The translations under genes were made by a program, and so were the position numbers. From Chitinophaga filiformis (GTDB lineage Bacteria > Bacteroidota > Bacteroidia > Chitinophagales > Chitinophagaceae), in the NCBI RefSeq assembly GCF_021646545.1, contig NZ_JAKIRP010000011.1, positions 124,001 through 188,000 of the forward strand: a stretch of 64,000 nucleotides of DNA. Direction: 5' to 3'. This document shows, piece by piece, positions 53,615 through 63,133 of this stretch; within the stretch, counting starts at the first letter, position 1, and each line of letters opens with the position of its first letter. The notes under the pieces are model-generated. The model had not been told where the DNA came from, made no database searches, and was given only the letters and a program-made list of their open reading frames with translations.

Positions 53615-54778
53615 ATGACTCCATCTACCTTAACATCCCCTTTAACCTGGCATCAGCAGATGCGGGAAGAACAACCAGTTTATTTTGATCCGGCATTCAG
53701 GTTTTATTTTGGCGGGCAGGGAGCCTGGCAGGTATTCCACCACAAAGATGTGCAAAGAGTGCTGAGTGACTATGAAGTTTTTTCAAATGAGTACATGCCC
53801 AAGTCTGATGATAATTTGCTTGGCAGCAATCTGAACCAGACCGACCCTCCGCGTCACCGTCAGTTGCGCGCACTGGTAACAAAGGCATTCTCTCCATCTA
53901 TCGTCTCCAAAATGGAAAGCTGGATCCGGCAGGAATGTAACGAGCTGTTGGAGCCACACCTGCAAAAAGGAGAAATGGATTTCGTGAAAGCATTCTCTAT
54001 TCCTCTTCCCGGCAGGGTCACCGCACAGCTATTAGGTGTACCTGATCAGGACCATGACCAGGTAAATGCCTGGATCAATGCCATCTCAAGTGATCCCGCT
54101 GTAATAGGCATGGATGCTTATTTCCAGGCCCAGCAGGAAATGGGTAAGCTGTTTATGACCTTACTGGAAGAAAGGTCTAAAGAACCACGTGCTGATCTGA
54201 TATCTCACCTGTTACAGGCTGAAATAGATGGCGAAAGACTTAGTATACCAGACACGCTTGCCTTTTGTATTGCCTTGCTGATAGCAGGCAATGAAACGAC
54301 CAATGGCTTCCTGGCCAATGCTATGTATACATTCGCAACCCTACCTGCCGTGCAATCGCATCTGACGACCAACATACAGGACCTCCCCGCTGCTTTAAAC
54401 GAAGTACTGCGCTATGAGCCCCCGGTTCAGAGTATGTGCCGCATCGCAAAGATGGATGTGGAGCTGGGCGGACAACTCATCAAAAAAGGAGATCTGATGA
54501 ACGTATGGCTGACGGCAGCCAATCGCGATCCTGCAGTATTTGCCGATCCCGATACTTTTAATATCAACAGGGATAATATCAAAATGGTGAGCTTTGGACA
54601 TGGTCCGCATTATTGTATAGGCGCCATGCTGGCAAAAATGGAGGCGAAAATCGCTTTCGAGATCATCCTTGAAAAGATGAAAAACATACAACTCAAGCCG
54701 GGAGTGACGCCAGAAAGGAATCCAAGTACGATAGTGGCCGGATTCCTGGACTTACCTATTGTATTTGAACAAAAATAA
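53615..54778 (+). CDS. Cytochrome P450
   Basis: 387 residues, soluble bacterial class. The heme-ligand loop FGHGPHYCIGAMLAKME places the Cys thiolate at residue 334. The I-helix reads LLIAGNETTNGF (~226-237, acid-Thr pair present), the K-helix ExxR is in ALNEVLRYEPPVQ (~265-275) and the C-helix contains DPPRHRQLR. It hydroxylates a small hydrophobic molecule using a ferredoxin/reductase from elsewhere. A terpene synthase gene lies 2 kb downstream on the opposite strand, so a terpene is a plausible substrate, by inference. Confidence 0.94.
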   Translation: MTPSTLTSPLTWHQQMREEQPVYFDPAFRFYFGGQGAWQVFHHKDVQRVLSDYEVFSNEYMPKSDDNLLGSNLNQTDPPRHRQLRALVTKAFSPSIVSKMESWIRQECNELLEPHLQKGEMDFVKAFSIPLPGRVTAQLLGVPDQDHDQVNAWINAISSDPAVIGMDAYFQAQQEMGKLFMTLLEERSKEPRADLISHLLQAEIDGERLSIPDTLAFCIALLIAGNETTNGFLANAMYTFATLPAVQSHLTTNIQDLPAALNEVLRYEPPVQSMCRIAKMDVELGGQLIKKGDLMNVWLTAANRDPAVFADPDTFNINRDNIKMVSFGHGPHYCIGAMLAKMEAKIAFEIILEKMKNIQLKPGVTPERNPSTIVAGFLDLPIVFEQK

Positions 54779-54801
54779 ATATGACATTATACTAAATGAA
54801 A

Positions 54802-54820
54802 CAGTATAAAAAGTATACTG
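54802..54820. promoter_or_regulatory. Short inverted repeat upstream of hybrid kinase
   Basis: CAGTATA-AAAAG-TATACTG, 7-bp arms, in an AT-rich gap with further TATACTA motifs. A possible operator, with no other support. Confidence 0.25.
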
Positions 54821-55024
54821 ATTATACTAAGTGATATAATTTTGAATGTATGTAAATTGCAAGTGGAACTGGCCCCAAACTTTTATTATTATACCCACTA
54901 TTTACAGACGACTAGCTACAAACATCCGAATTGAAAAACACTGACAGAATGGACCAAAGTACATGTTGGGAACCTGTATTATTCCATATTGTATGTCCCC
55001 CTTTTTAACGTAAATGATTGGTGC

Positions 55025-56818
55025 ATGAATCTATTACAACTACTAACTAACGCTGGCTGCAGCGAGATACCCGATGAAGACAAGAGACGCACGCTCAAAA
55101 TAGTGAATACTATTTCACTGATTACCGCCGCCATGTCAGGTGCATTCGGCCTTGGCTGCTTTATAACCACAGGCAATATCGCTATTTCCGCTCCGGCGCT
55201 GATAGAATGTGCCCTGTTGTCGACCGTTATTCTGCTGAATTACCTTGGCCGGAATGCCGCCGCGGGACTGTCGCTCATCATTATCAACAATGCCAGCATC
55301 CAGTACTACAGCGCTATCATGGGCAGGGTAACAGAGGTACATCTCCTGTTTATTTTCCTCGTAGGACTTTCCCTCCTGGTATTTGAAAAAGACAAGCCGA
55401 GGCGCGCCTTCAGCATAGCGTTCACCATTTTCGCCTTTCTCATAGGTGAGATCAACATGTACAACGGTTTTATATCACCGGTTGTGCCTCCTGAAGATCA
55501 TACGAATGCGCAGTTCATTATCAGATGGGTAACTATACCTAGTATCCTGATCCTCGACCTGCTGGTGATCTATTATTACGTGAGGAATATCGAAAGACTA
55601 AGGATCCGGGAAATGATGCATGTACAGGAAATGCTCGACACGGTAAAAGAACACAATAAAGACCTGGAAGTGCTCACCGCGCAGCTGGCCAAAGCGACAG
55701 ATGCTAAAACTGTCTTTGTAAGGGAAACCAGCCACGAGATCCGCACTCCCCTGAACGCCATCTTTGGCATCAGCCAGCTTCTGCAGCTGAAAGTGGAACA
55801 GGACCGCTCACTGGCTCCCATTAAGCAGCTGGCAGACCATTTATATGCGGCCAGTTACAACACACGTGATATCATCAATAACGTACTCGAATTTTCCCGC
55901 ATCGAAGCAGGCAAACTCGATACACCACAGGCAGGCCCGCTGAATGTCAGGGAATGGATGGATAACATTGTCAACATGCACCAGTATGTGGCAAGTGTGA
56001 AGACCGTGAAGGTTAAGGCCACACTCGATCAGGAGATCCCGCAACTGATCCTGGGCGACAAGATACTGCTGACCAAAACGCTGAACAACCTCCTGTCAAA
56101 CGCCATTAAATTCACCCGTCAGGAAAGCACCGTAACGCTCGACATCTTCCGGAATGAATACAAATGGTGCCTCCAGGTAACTGATCAGGGCGAAGGCATC
56201 AGCACAGAAAGACAGTCAACCATCTTTGATGCATTTGTAACAGAAAGGAACATCTTCCTGGAAGGCACGGGATTGGGATTACATATCACCCGTCACCTGG
56301 TAACATCCATGGGTGGCGAGATCAAAGTCTACAGCAAGGCCGGCAAGGGAACGACATTCACAGTCATCCTTCCGCTCAAAACACCTTCAGCAATATGTAA
56401 TAACGGGTTAGATGATGACAGCAGGTCAGTTAATCTGACCGATACCAGCATCCTCATTATAGAAGATGACAAAATGAGCCAGATGGTATTATCCCGGTTC
56501 CTCAGCGGTATGGGTAGCCGTATCATACTGGCTACAGATGGTTTGGAAGGACTACTGCTTGCCAGGGCCTCAAGACCGGATATTATCATTCTGGATTCCC
56601 ATATTCCCGGTATGAGCGGGAAAGATACACTGGCACAGATCCGCACGGACGATGTACTGAAAAATGTTCCCGTAATTATAGCCAGTGGCGACGCCTTTAA
56701 GGAAAACAGTGAAGAGCTGTTACTGGCCGGAGCAAACGAGTATCTTGTAAAGCCGATAGATTTCAAAGTGTTGCATAGCACGCTCTCTAAATATCTTAGA
56801 GCTAACGCCCACCACTGA
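55025..56818 (+). CDS. Hybrid sensor histidine kinase with receiver domain
   Basis: About 597 residues from the ATG at 55025; a TTG at 54989 would add 12. Five or six membrane helices (about 20-190) form the sensor. A coiled coil (190-225) leads to HisKA (VRETSHEIRTPLNAIFG, His ~237), HATPase_c (NLLSNAIKF, DQGEGI, GTGLGL) and a C-terminal receiver with D ~524 (IIILDSHIPGMSG). No output domain is present, so it phosphorylates something else. It lies between the P450 and terpene synthase genes. A related kinase begins at 63134. Confidence 0.92.
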   Translation: MNLLQLLTNAGCSEIPDEDKRRTLKIVNTISLITAAMSGAFGLGCFITTGNIAISAPALIECALLSTVILLNYLGRNAAAGLSLIIINNASIQYYSAIMGRVTEVHLLFIFLVGLSLLVFEKDKPRRAFSIAFTIFAFLIGEINMYNGFISPVVPPEDHTNAQFIIRWVTIPSILILDLLVIYYYVRNIERLRIREMMHVQEMLDTVKEHNKDLEVLTAQLAKATDAKTVFVRETSHEIRTPLNAIFGISQLLQLKVEQDRSLAPIKQLADHLYAASYNTRDIINNVLEFSRIEAGKLDTPQAGPLNVREWMDNIVNMHQYVASVKTVKVKATLDQEIPQLILGDKILLTKTLNNLLSNAIKFTRQESTVTLDIFRNEYKWCLQVTDQGEGISTERQSTIFDAFVTERNIFLEGTGLGLHITRHLVTSMGGEIKVYSKAGKGTTFTVILPLKTPSAICNNGLDDDSRSVNLTDTSILIIEDDKMSQMVLSRFLSGMGSRIILATDGLEGLLLARASRPDIIILDSHIPGMSGKDTLAQIRTDDVLKNVPVIIASGDAFKENSEELLLAGANEYLVKPIDFKVLHSTLSKYLRANAHH

Positions 56819-56847
56819 TTCCCCCTATAATCAGTGATGGGCGTTTT
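56804..56847. terminator. Terminator overlapping the hybrid kinase stop codon
   Basis: A 17-bp stem with one mismatch (56804-56820 with 56829-56845, AACGCCC...CTGATT), followed by TT. It includes the TGA stop (56816-56818). It serves the kinase gene and possibly the convergent terpene synthase. Confidence 0.7.
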
Positions 56848-56853
56848 GCCCGA

Positions 56854-57834
56854 TCACGCTATCTCCAGCATGGTAAAATGATACCTTTCTGTATCTTTTA
56901 CACTCCAGTCAATATTACCTTTCATCATTACCGCCAGCGCGTCAATGTAACGGCGTAATGCCGCATCGGTTATTGTGCCGAAGGATGGCAGGCGACGCGA
57001 CAAACGTTCAAACGCCTTTACCTGCTCATCATGTATCTGCACAGCGGCTGTAATGGCTTCATCTATGGTACAGTCCCTGTTATTACGGATCAACATTACA
57101 ATGTTCATTTCATCTCCCTGTTCCAGTTCTTTATTGAATGAGAACAGGTCATTGGCCCAGCAGATGGTATTGCTGCAGAGTTGTATCAGCTGCTGCACGG
57201 TGCCGTCAAGAAATACATAGTCGGGTAAGGAAAAGCCTTCTATAGCTTCCAGCAGATAGGCAAAGAAACTTGCCCCGCTGAAAAAAGGCCGCCATTTCAT
57301 ATACTCTTCCAATGTTGGCAACTGAGCGCGGTTAACCTGCTCAATACGCCACAAATTTGCGGCAAACGCCTGTTGCAGACTTTCAATAAAACGAACCTGC
57401 CAGCCAAGGTTCCCCAGCTTGCGGATCCTTCTCCAGAAATCACTGACTGCACTCAATACAGGTCCTCCTTTCTCAAGAGATATCTGCCTGTTGTGTTTCA
57501 TAATGCCGATCAGCGCATGAACAAGCCTTTCAAACTGTTCTCTTTGCTTAATACCATCAGTCCCCTCACCATGTTCATCAAACTGGTCATCCAGTACAAA
57601 CAGTAAAGTATTAAGATCAGCTGCAATGCTCAATGCGTGCAGATCGGCGGTAGGGAACATCCTGGCCACCATCCAGGTAAATTTTTGTCTGTGATAATAA
57701 GTCCACGTTTCTTCATTCGTGACGAGCTGGTGCTTTTTTACCCAAAGAGTAGTGTGTCTGTCTGCTTTGTCTACATAAGGATTGAGGGTAGTCGGAAAAG
57801 GGCAGTATAAGCCCGGCAGCTGATGTGTGTACAT
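56854..57834 (-). CDS. Class I terpene synthase
   Basis: 326 residues, the usual size for a bacterial terpene cyclase. The Asp-rich motif VLDDQFDEHGEG (D82, D83, D86) binds Mg2+ and diphosphate. The NSE triad is present as NDLFSFNKE (N228, S232, E236), and the C-terminal RY pair is in DTERYHF. It cyclises farnesyl or geranylgeranyl diphosphate; the product cannot be predicted from sequence. The frame extends to 57870, but the ATG at 57832-57834 (MYTHQLPGLYCPFP) fits the family start. It has a P450 nearby and a GAAA microsatellite upstream. Confidence 0.93.
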   Translation of the reverse strand: MYTHQLPGLYCPFPTTLNPYVDKADRHTTLWVKKHQLVTNEETWTYYHRQKFTWMVARMFPTADLHALSIAADLNTLLFVLDDQFDEHGEGTDGIKQREQFERLVHALIGIMKHNRQISLEKGGPVLSAVSDFWRRIRKLGNLGWQVRFIESLQQAFAANLWRIEQVNRAQLPTLEEYMKWRPFFSGASFFAYLLEAIEGFSLPDYVFLDGTVQQLIQLCSNTICWANDLFSFNKELEQGDEMNIVMLIRNNRDCTIDEAITAAVQIHDEQVKAFERLSRRLPSFGTITDAALRRYIDALAVMMKGNIDWSVKDTERYHFTMLEIA

Positions 57835-58079
57835 AATAGGAATTGGTTTTTTGATAATGAAAATGAACAAACACTACACAGGGGGGCTTGTGAATCACAT
57901 GACAACGTTAAAAGACCCAGTCAGGGCTTATTGCACACACTGCAGACAGGATTTATACAGCGTAATGGAATTTACATGTTTATGGAGAATTAATCAAATA
58001 GTGTGTACAACTCAGATCCGAGTAATCTCAACTTGGATTGATCTTTGAATGATCGTAAAACAATTTCACAAAGAGAGAA

Positions 58080-58113
<34 letters not shown>

Positions 58114-58352
58114 CAAGGTAGTTATTATCTGCACATTGCCGGCAGTTACGCAAAAGACGCATCAGGGTCACAACAGTCTTCCGTTATGAAGCGCAATTGG
58201 GAGAGCGAAAGTAGCACCGGTTTCAGATGGGAATGGCGGGCCTTCGGCTCTCCGGTGACACGACCGACGCTGCCCAATCTCTATCCAACCCCAATTCGCT
58301 TGACAACGTTCAATAGCCTTCCAGAGAGGCGCCGACCGCCATCCCATACTGA

Positions 58353-58515
58353 AACCGAAGCTACTTAGCGTGAATAACGAAAGTACCCCTGGAACAAAGA
58401 AGCCCATTCCCAACACAAACCGAAGCTACTTAGCGTGAATAATGAAAGTACCCCTGGAACAAAGAAGCCCATTCACAACACAAACCGAAGCTACTTAGCG
58501 TGAATAATGAAAGTA
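58353..58515. repeat. 65-bp tandem repeat, about 2.5 copies
   Basis: Copies start at 58353, 58418 and 58483, exactly 65 bases apart, each opening with AACCGAAGCTACTTAGCGTG. Differences between copies are single bases. The third is cut after GAAAGTACC, just downstream of the stop codon of the gene ending at 58521, so the array lies in that gene's 3' UTR. Confidence 0.9.
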
Positions 58516-58520
58516 CCTCA

Positions 58521-60170
58521 TCAGAACTTCACCCACGCAATACAAGCCTTCTTCTCCTCCGCTTTCCGCGTGATCATGATAGTCGCATACGTAGATTTTT
58601 TCGCATCATAATCTGATGCCCCCAGCATACAATAATATCCCTTGAAAGTTTCAGGCGTACCGAAGAGAAACAATCTTTCCTGGCCGGCGTCGGTACATCT
58701 GTAACAAACAGTATTAGCTTCTGTCAGGTATTTCAACGGCTTTTTATCCTGATAGGTACCACCCTGATCCAGGTAAGCAAGATAGTCGTTGAAGATAATA
58801 TAAGTGGCCTTAGGCGCCGGCAGATATTCATAGGACAGATAAGGGGTGGTATTCAATACCTGTATCCTGTTGCGGAAGAACCACTGCCCCTTCTTTTTAC
58901 GGTGAAAGTATAAGGGTTCATATGTACCATTAGCGACCTGCATTTTCGCCAATGCGTAGCCTGACTGCTCCTGGCCGCTGGCATCCAGCCGGCTCACACC
59001 AATGTCGTTCATATTGGTATGGGCCTTATTCCACGAGTTACTGCCGGTAGTTGAAAACTGCGTCATGTTTTCCAGCAGCACAGTACTACTGCCATCTTCG
59101 TGTGTGATCAGTGCCTGGGGCTGTCCTGTATAAGCATCGGCATATTTCATCTTCTGCTGCGCAAAGGCAGTGATCTTGTCTGTTGTCAGCACCTGGCTGT
59201 TCTTAAACGCCAGCGTACCTGCATCCAGGTAGTTCATATAACTGGCGGGAACCGCAGTTTTAGCCGACTGATTATTGGTGGTGGTCAGGAGTACCTGCAA
59301 ACCATTCACAGCAGATGCATATTGTACAGACGCATGAACATCGGTAAAGTTTGCCGTATACGGCAACATGGTATGCGTGAAGCTGCTGTCTTTTCTCCCA
59401 ATAGCAGATATAACAACTACCGCACTGGTATCTTTCAGGCTTCTGCGATTGCTCAGCGCAACGGTGGCCAAATATATTCTCTCAGCTCCCTGCACAGCCA
59501 TATCCATATAAGCCAGATAAGGATAGTCCTTTTCGGATACGCTATAAAAACTACGTCTGATCAGCTGGTGTTCCGGTGTAAAGTGAAGGATCTGCACCCG
59601 TTCTGCTGCTGATTCCTTCCGCTGCAATTCCCCTCCCGCAAAAGAAGCCACGGCATAGTAACCGCTCATTGGGTCCCTGGAAACATAGAAATCGTGCGAA
59701 GCAAAGTTATCCTGCACCATTACATCCCTGTGCAATACAGTAGGCAGTTCTCCCAGCTTGTCTTCCTGCACCAGTTTACCGCTGTTGCCATCCAGCACCA
59801 GCCGGTACAGGTTAGGCTTGTACTTTACAAGCTGTTGCAGGAAGATCACTACCTGGTTATTGATAGCAAAGATACCGTCAATCTCCGTGTCGTTAAGGTC
59901 AGCAGCATCCCACAACTTCCCCTTGATAACTTCTGTAGCAGCGATGGCATGCTGCTCGTTATAAATGTTCGCTATGATCCCCTGTTTCTTGTCGAAATGA
60001 AGGTAACACGTATTTCCACCAGGCAGTAGCACGATCTTGTCAAAGCCTTCTCCGGGCTCCGGAAACGTAGGGCTAAGCTGTACTGACGGCGCTGGCGTGG
60101 GTGTTTGTGCAAAAGAGTGGCTGGTGAATAGCAGGAAAAACAGGCCTATGCCTGTCCGGAAGTATTTCAT
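58521..60170 (-). CDS. Secreted protein of unknown function
   Basis: 549 residues with a signal peptide (1-22, ends SFAQT). The mature protein is rich in beta-strand patterns with repeated short blocks (YRLVLDGNSGKLV, YYAVASFAGGELQ, IYLATVALSNRR, YIIFNDYLAYLD) at intervals suggestive of a propeller, but no family was recognised. It is monocistronic; the 65-bp tandem repeats follow its stop codon within five bases. It is divergent from the M1 peptidase gene. Confidence 0.65.
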   Translation of the reverse strand: MKYFRTGIGLFFLLFTSHSFAQTPTPAPSVQLSPTFPEPGEGFDKIVLLPGGNTCYLHFDKKQGIIANIYNEQHAIAATEVIKGKLWDAADLNDTEIDGIFAINNQVVIFLQQLVKYKPNLYRLVLDGNSGKLVQEDKLGELPTVLHRDVMVQDNFASHDFYVSRDPMSGYYAVASFAGGELQRKESAAERVQILHFTPEHQLIRRSFYSVSEKDYPYLAYMDMAVQGAERIYLATVALSNRRSLKDTSAVVVISAIGRKDSSFTHTMLPYTANFTDVHASVQYASAVNGLQVLLTTTNNQSAKTAVPASYMNYLDAGTLAFKNSQVLTTDKITAFAQQKMKYADAYTGQPQALITHEDGSSTVLLENMTQFSTTGSNSWNKAHTNMNDIGVSRLDASGQEQSGYALAKMQVANGTYEPLYFHRKKKGQWFFRNRIQVLNTTPYLSYEYLPAPKATYIIFNDYLAYLDQGGTYQDKKPLKYLTEANTVCYRCTDAGQERLFLFGTPETFKGYYCMLGASDYDAKKSTYATIMITRKAEEKKACIAWVKF

Positions 60171-60321
60171 AGGTTAAAGTATATCTTTCTGAGAGTAAAG
60201 ATATAATATTTTTCAAATGTGTGTCTGACTGTCAGGCAAATTGCAGTGTACTTTATGCTTTTTCTTCATTTGCTTGACTGGCTTTTCTTATATTTATGGC
60301 TATTTCCAAATTGAAACACTA

Positions 60322-62919
60322 ATGACAATCAACAAAATCCTGCTCTGCTCCGGTTTTCTGCTGGCAAGTTTTGTCCATGCGGCAATAGGACAGACAGCTA
60401 CTTCAAAGTATGACCAACATGAGGCCTTTAGTCCCCTGTTCTATCCTACCAACGGTAACGAATATCGCAGTGCATCCGGCGCCCCCGGCCATAAATACTG
60501 GCAGAACAGGGCGGACTATGCCATCAGCGCTGTCCTGGACACCGCCACTCACCGGATCAGCGGTTCTGTAACGATCACCTACAAAAACAACAGTCCTGAT
60601 AAACTGCCTTTCCTCTGGCTGCAGCTCGACCAGAACATCTATAGGGAAGACTCGCGTGGCGCTGCTACCAGTGTGGTAACAGGCGGCCGTTTTGCCAACC
60701 GTTCCTTCACGGAGGGTTATAACATCAAGGCCGTAAACGTAGTGATCAATGGTAAGAAAACAGCCGTAAAATATAACATCACTGATACACGTATGCAGCT
60801 GGTCCTGCCTGAAGCCCTGAAAGCAGATGGCGCAGTTGCAAAGATCTATGTGGACTATGCATATGAAGTACCGCAATATGGTACTGACCGTACCGGCCGT
60901 CTGAAAACCCGTTACGGCTGGATCTATGAGATTGCACAGTGGTACCCGCGTATGGAGGTATACGACGACGTACTGGGTTGGAACTCTATTCCGTACCAGG
61001 GTGCTGCGGAGTTTTACCTGGAATATGGCGACTTCGATTACACCATTACCGCGCCTGCGGGAATGATAATAGCCGGTTCCGGTCAACTGGTGAACGAATC
61101 CCAGGTACTGACGCCTAAACAACAGGCCCAGCTGGCAAAAGCGCGTAACAGCGATCAGACCGTTATGATCAGGGACAGTGCAGATGTAGCATCGGCTCAG
61201 CCAAAGAGTGGTATGCTCTCCTGGCATTTTGTATGTAAAAATGCGCGCGACATTGCGTGGGCGGCGTCCACTGCTTTCGTATGGGATGCAGCCCGCATTA
61301 ACCTCCCAAGCGGTAAAAAAGCCCTGGCGCAGTCTGTGTACCCCATAGAAAGCATCGCGGCTCCTAACGGTTGGATCAGATCTACAGAATTCGTAAAAGG
61401 TTGCATAGAGATCTACTCTAAACAATGGTTTGAATATACCTACCCGGTGGCTACCAACGTAGCAGGTATCGTGGGTGGAATGGAATATCCCGGTATTGTA
61501 TTCTGCTCTCACAGAAGCACCGGCGGTGGATTATGGGGTGTAACCGATCATGAATTCGGACACAACTGGTTCCCGATGATCGTAGGTTCCAACGAAAGAA
61601 AATATGCCTGGATGGATGAAGGCTTCAATACGTTCATCAACGATGGTTCAGGTAAAGTGTTCAATAACGGGGAGTTTTACCAGAAACAACAGGGACAGTC
61701 CATGGGCCGCGCCATGAGCGGAGATCCTATCATGAGCACCCCGGACGTGATCCAGAGCAGCTATCTCGGTATTGCGGCTTACTACAAACCAGCCATGGGA
61801 CTTGGTATACTGCGCGACTATGTACTCGGTAAAGAACGCTTTGACTATGCCTTCCGTACCTACATCGAACGCTGGGCATTTAAACATCCTACACCGTGGG
61901 ATTTCTTCCGCACTATGGAAAATGTGGCCGGCGAAGACCTGAGCTGGTTCTGGAGAGGCTGGTTCCTGAACAGCTGGAAGCTGGATCAGTCAGTGAAGGA
62001 TGTGAAATATGTAAACAATGATCCAGCGAAAGGTGCCTTGATCACGGTAGAAAATCTTGAGCAGATGGCACTTCCGGTGGTGCTTGCCATTACAGACAGC
62101 AAAGGCAAGACCGATACCGTGAAACTGCCTGCTGAGATCTGGCAACGCGGCGCTACCTGGACATTCAAACACAATTCAGATTCCAGAATTACGAAGGTGG
62201 TGATAGACCCCGATAAGGCTTTCCCCGATGTGGATCCCTCCAACAATACCTGGGCCGGCGGTTCCAAAAAAGTACCTGCAAATGTTAGCGCAAAAGACGT
62301 TCTCAACAAGTACCTGCAGGCAATTGGCGGTGTCGATAAAATAAACGCGATCAAAGATCAGACAATCACTGCTACTGGTTCCGTGCAGGGTACTGAGATC
62401 AAGATGACGAAGAAATTCAAATCTCCCGACAAGTTCCTGCTGGATGTATTCATCCCTATGATGAACGTACACGCCAGTAAACTGGTCGTGAACGGAGACA
62501 GTGTTTCCGCTATTCAGATGGGTAACCCCACTCCGGTGGACGCGGGGTCCAAAGAACGCATCAAGGCTAACCTGGCGCTGATCCCCGAAGTAGATTACCT
62601 GAAGGATGGTGTTGAAATACACCTGTCACCCAACATCGTAACCGATGACAGCGGTAAAGACACGTATCTCATCACCGTAAAGGAAGATGAGGACCTGGTT
62701 ACAGAGCTTTATTACGATGTAACTACAGGCTTCCTGGTAAAGAAAATAAGCCGCAGCGGAGAACAGGAAGCTGGTGCTATCGAAACCAGTGATTACAGAG
62801 AGGTAAATGGCGTGAAGTTCCCTTTTTTGCTGAAGAATAACATTGGCGGACAGCAGATCGATTTCAAGGTAAATGAGATCAAAATAAACAGCGGTCTGAC
62901 AGATACTGATTTTAAATAA
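60322..62919 (+). CDS. M1-family zinc metallopeptidase (aminopeptidase)
   Basis: 865 residues from the ATG at 60322, which gives a clean signal peptide ([19 protein letters not shown]). An upstream in-frame start at 60241 would add 27 residues. The zinc site is HEFGHNW (H410, E411, H414) with the third ligand E433 in WMDEGFNTF, 18 residues further on. The exopeptidase motif appears as VGGMEYPG (~388). The C-terminal ~180 residues, after a Pro/Asn linker, resemble a lipoprotein-carrier-like fold ([20 protein letters not shown]). It is probably periplasmic and trims peptides. A strong terminator follows. Confidence 0.93.
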   Translation: MTINKILLCSGFLLASFVHAAIGQTATSKYDQHEAFSPLFYPTNGNEYRSASGAPGHKYWQNRADYAISAVLDTATHRISGSVTITYKNNSPDKLPFLWLQLDQNIYREDSRGAATSVVTGGRFANRSFTEGYNIKAVNVVINGKKTAVKYNITDTRMQLVLPEALKADGAVAKIYVDYAYEVPQYGTDRTGRLKTRYGWIYEIAQWYPRMEVYDDVLGWNSIPYQGAAEFYLEYGDFDYTITAPAGMIIAGSGQLVNESQVLTPKQQAQLAKARNSDQTVMIRDSADVASAQPKSGMLSWHFVCKNARDIAWAASTAFVWDAARINLPSGKKALAQSVYPIESIAAPNGWIRSTEFVKGCIEIYSKQWFEYTYPVATNVAGIVGGMEYPGIVFCSHRSTGGGLWGVTDHEFGHNWFPMIVGSNERKYAWMDEGFNTFINDGSGKVFNNGEFYQKQQGQSMGRAMSGDPIMSTPDVIQSSYLGIAAYYKPAMGLGILRDYVLGKERFDYAFRTYIERWAFKHPTPWDFFRTMENVAGEDLSWFWRGWFLNSWKLDQSVKDVKYVNNDPAKGALITVENLEQMALPVVLAITDSKGKTDTVKLPAEIWQRGATWTFKHNSDSRITKVVIDPDKAFPDVDPSNNTWAGGSKKVPANVSAKDVLNKYLQAIGGVDKINAIKDQTITATGSVQGTEIKMTKKFKSPDKFLLDVFIPMMNVHASKLVVNGDSVSAIQMGNPTPVDAGSKERIKANLALIPEVDYLKDGVEIHLSPNIVTDDSGKDTYLITVKEDEDLVTELYYDVTTGFLVKKISRSGEQEAGAIETSDYREVNGVKFPFLLKNNIGGQQIDFKVNEIKINSGLTDTDFK

Positions 62920-62943
62920 CGTATACGGAAAAGATTATTTGTT

Positions 62944-63008
62944 AAAGGAGAAGCCCTTCTGTTGGTAACTACTTATTATCGGCAGAAGGGCTTCTCCTTT
63001 GGCGTTTT
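62944..63008 (+). terminator. Intrinsic terminator after M1 peptidase
   Basis: A perfect 18-bp stem (62944-62961 with 62983-63000, AAAGGAGAAGCCCTTCTG and its complement), a 21-base loop and a following GGCGTTTTTT. Confidence 0.88.
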
Positions 63009-63133
63009 TTGTCGGTAATTATTTATATTGTGGATTATTATTCGGACATAACTAAACAGGACGACTTATATCATACAGACCTATAACAAACACTAACAAA
63101 CCCCGGAAGCAATTCCAGTAAACCCGAACGCGA

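Noticed and set aside
60403-61512. A 369-codon open frame on the minus strand
   Set aside because: It lies wholly antisense to the M1 peptidase, which has clear catalytic motifs. The antisense product is rich in Cys/His/Arg with no family resemblance, as expected for a shadow frame.
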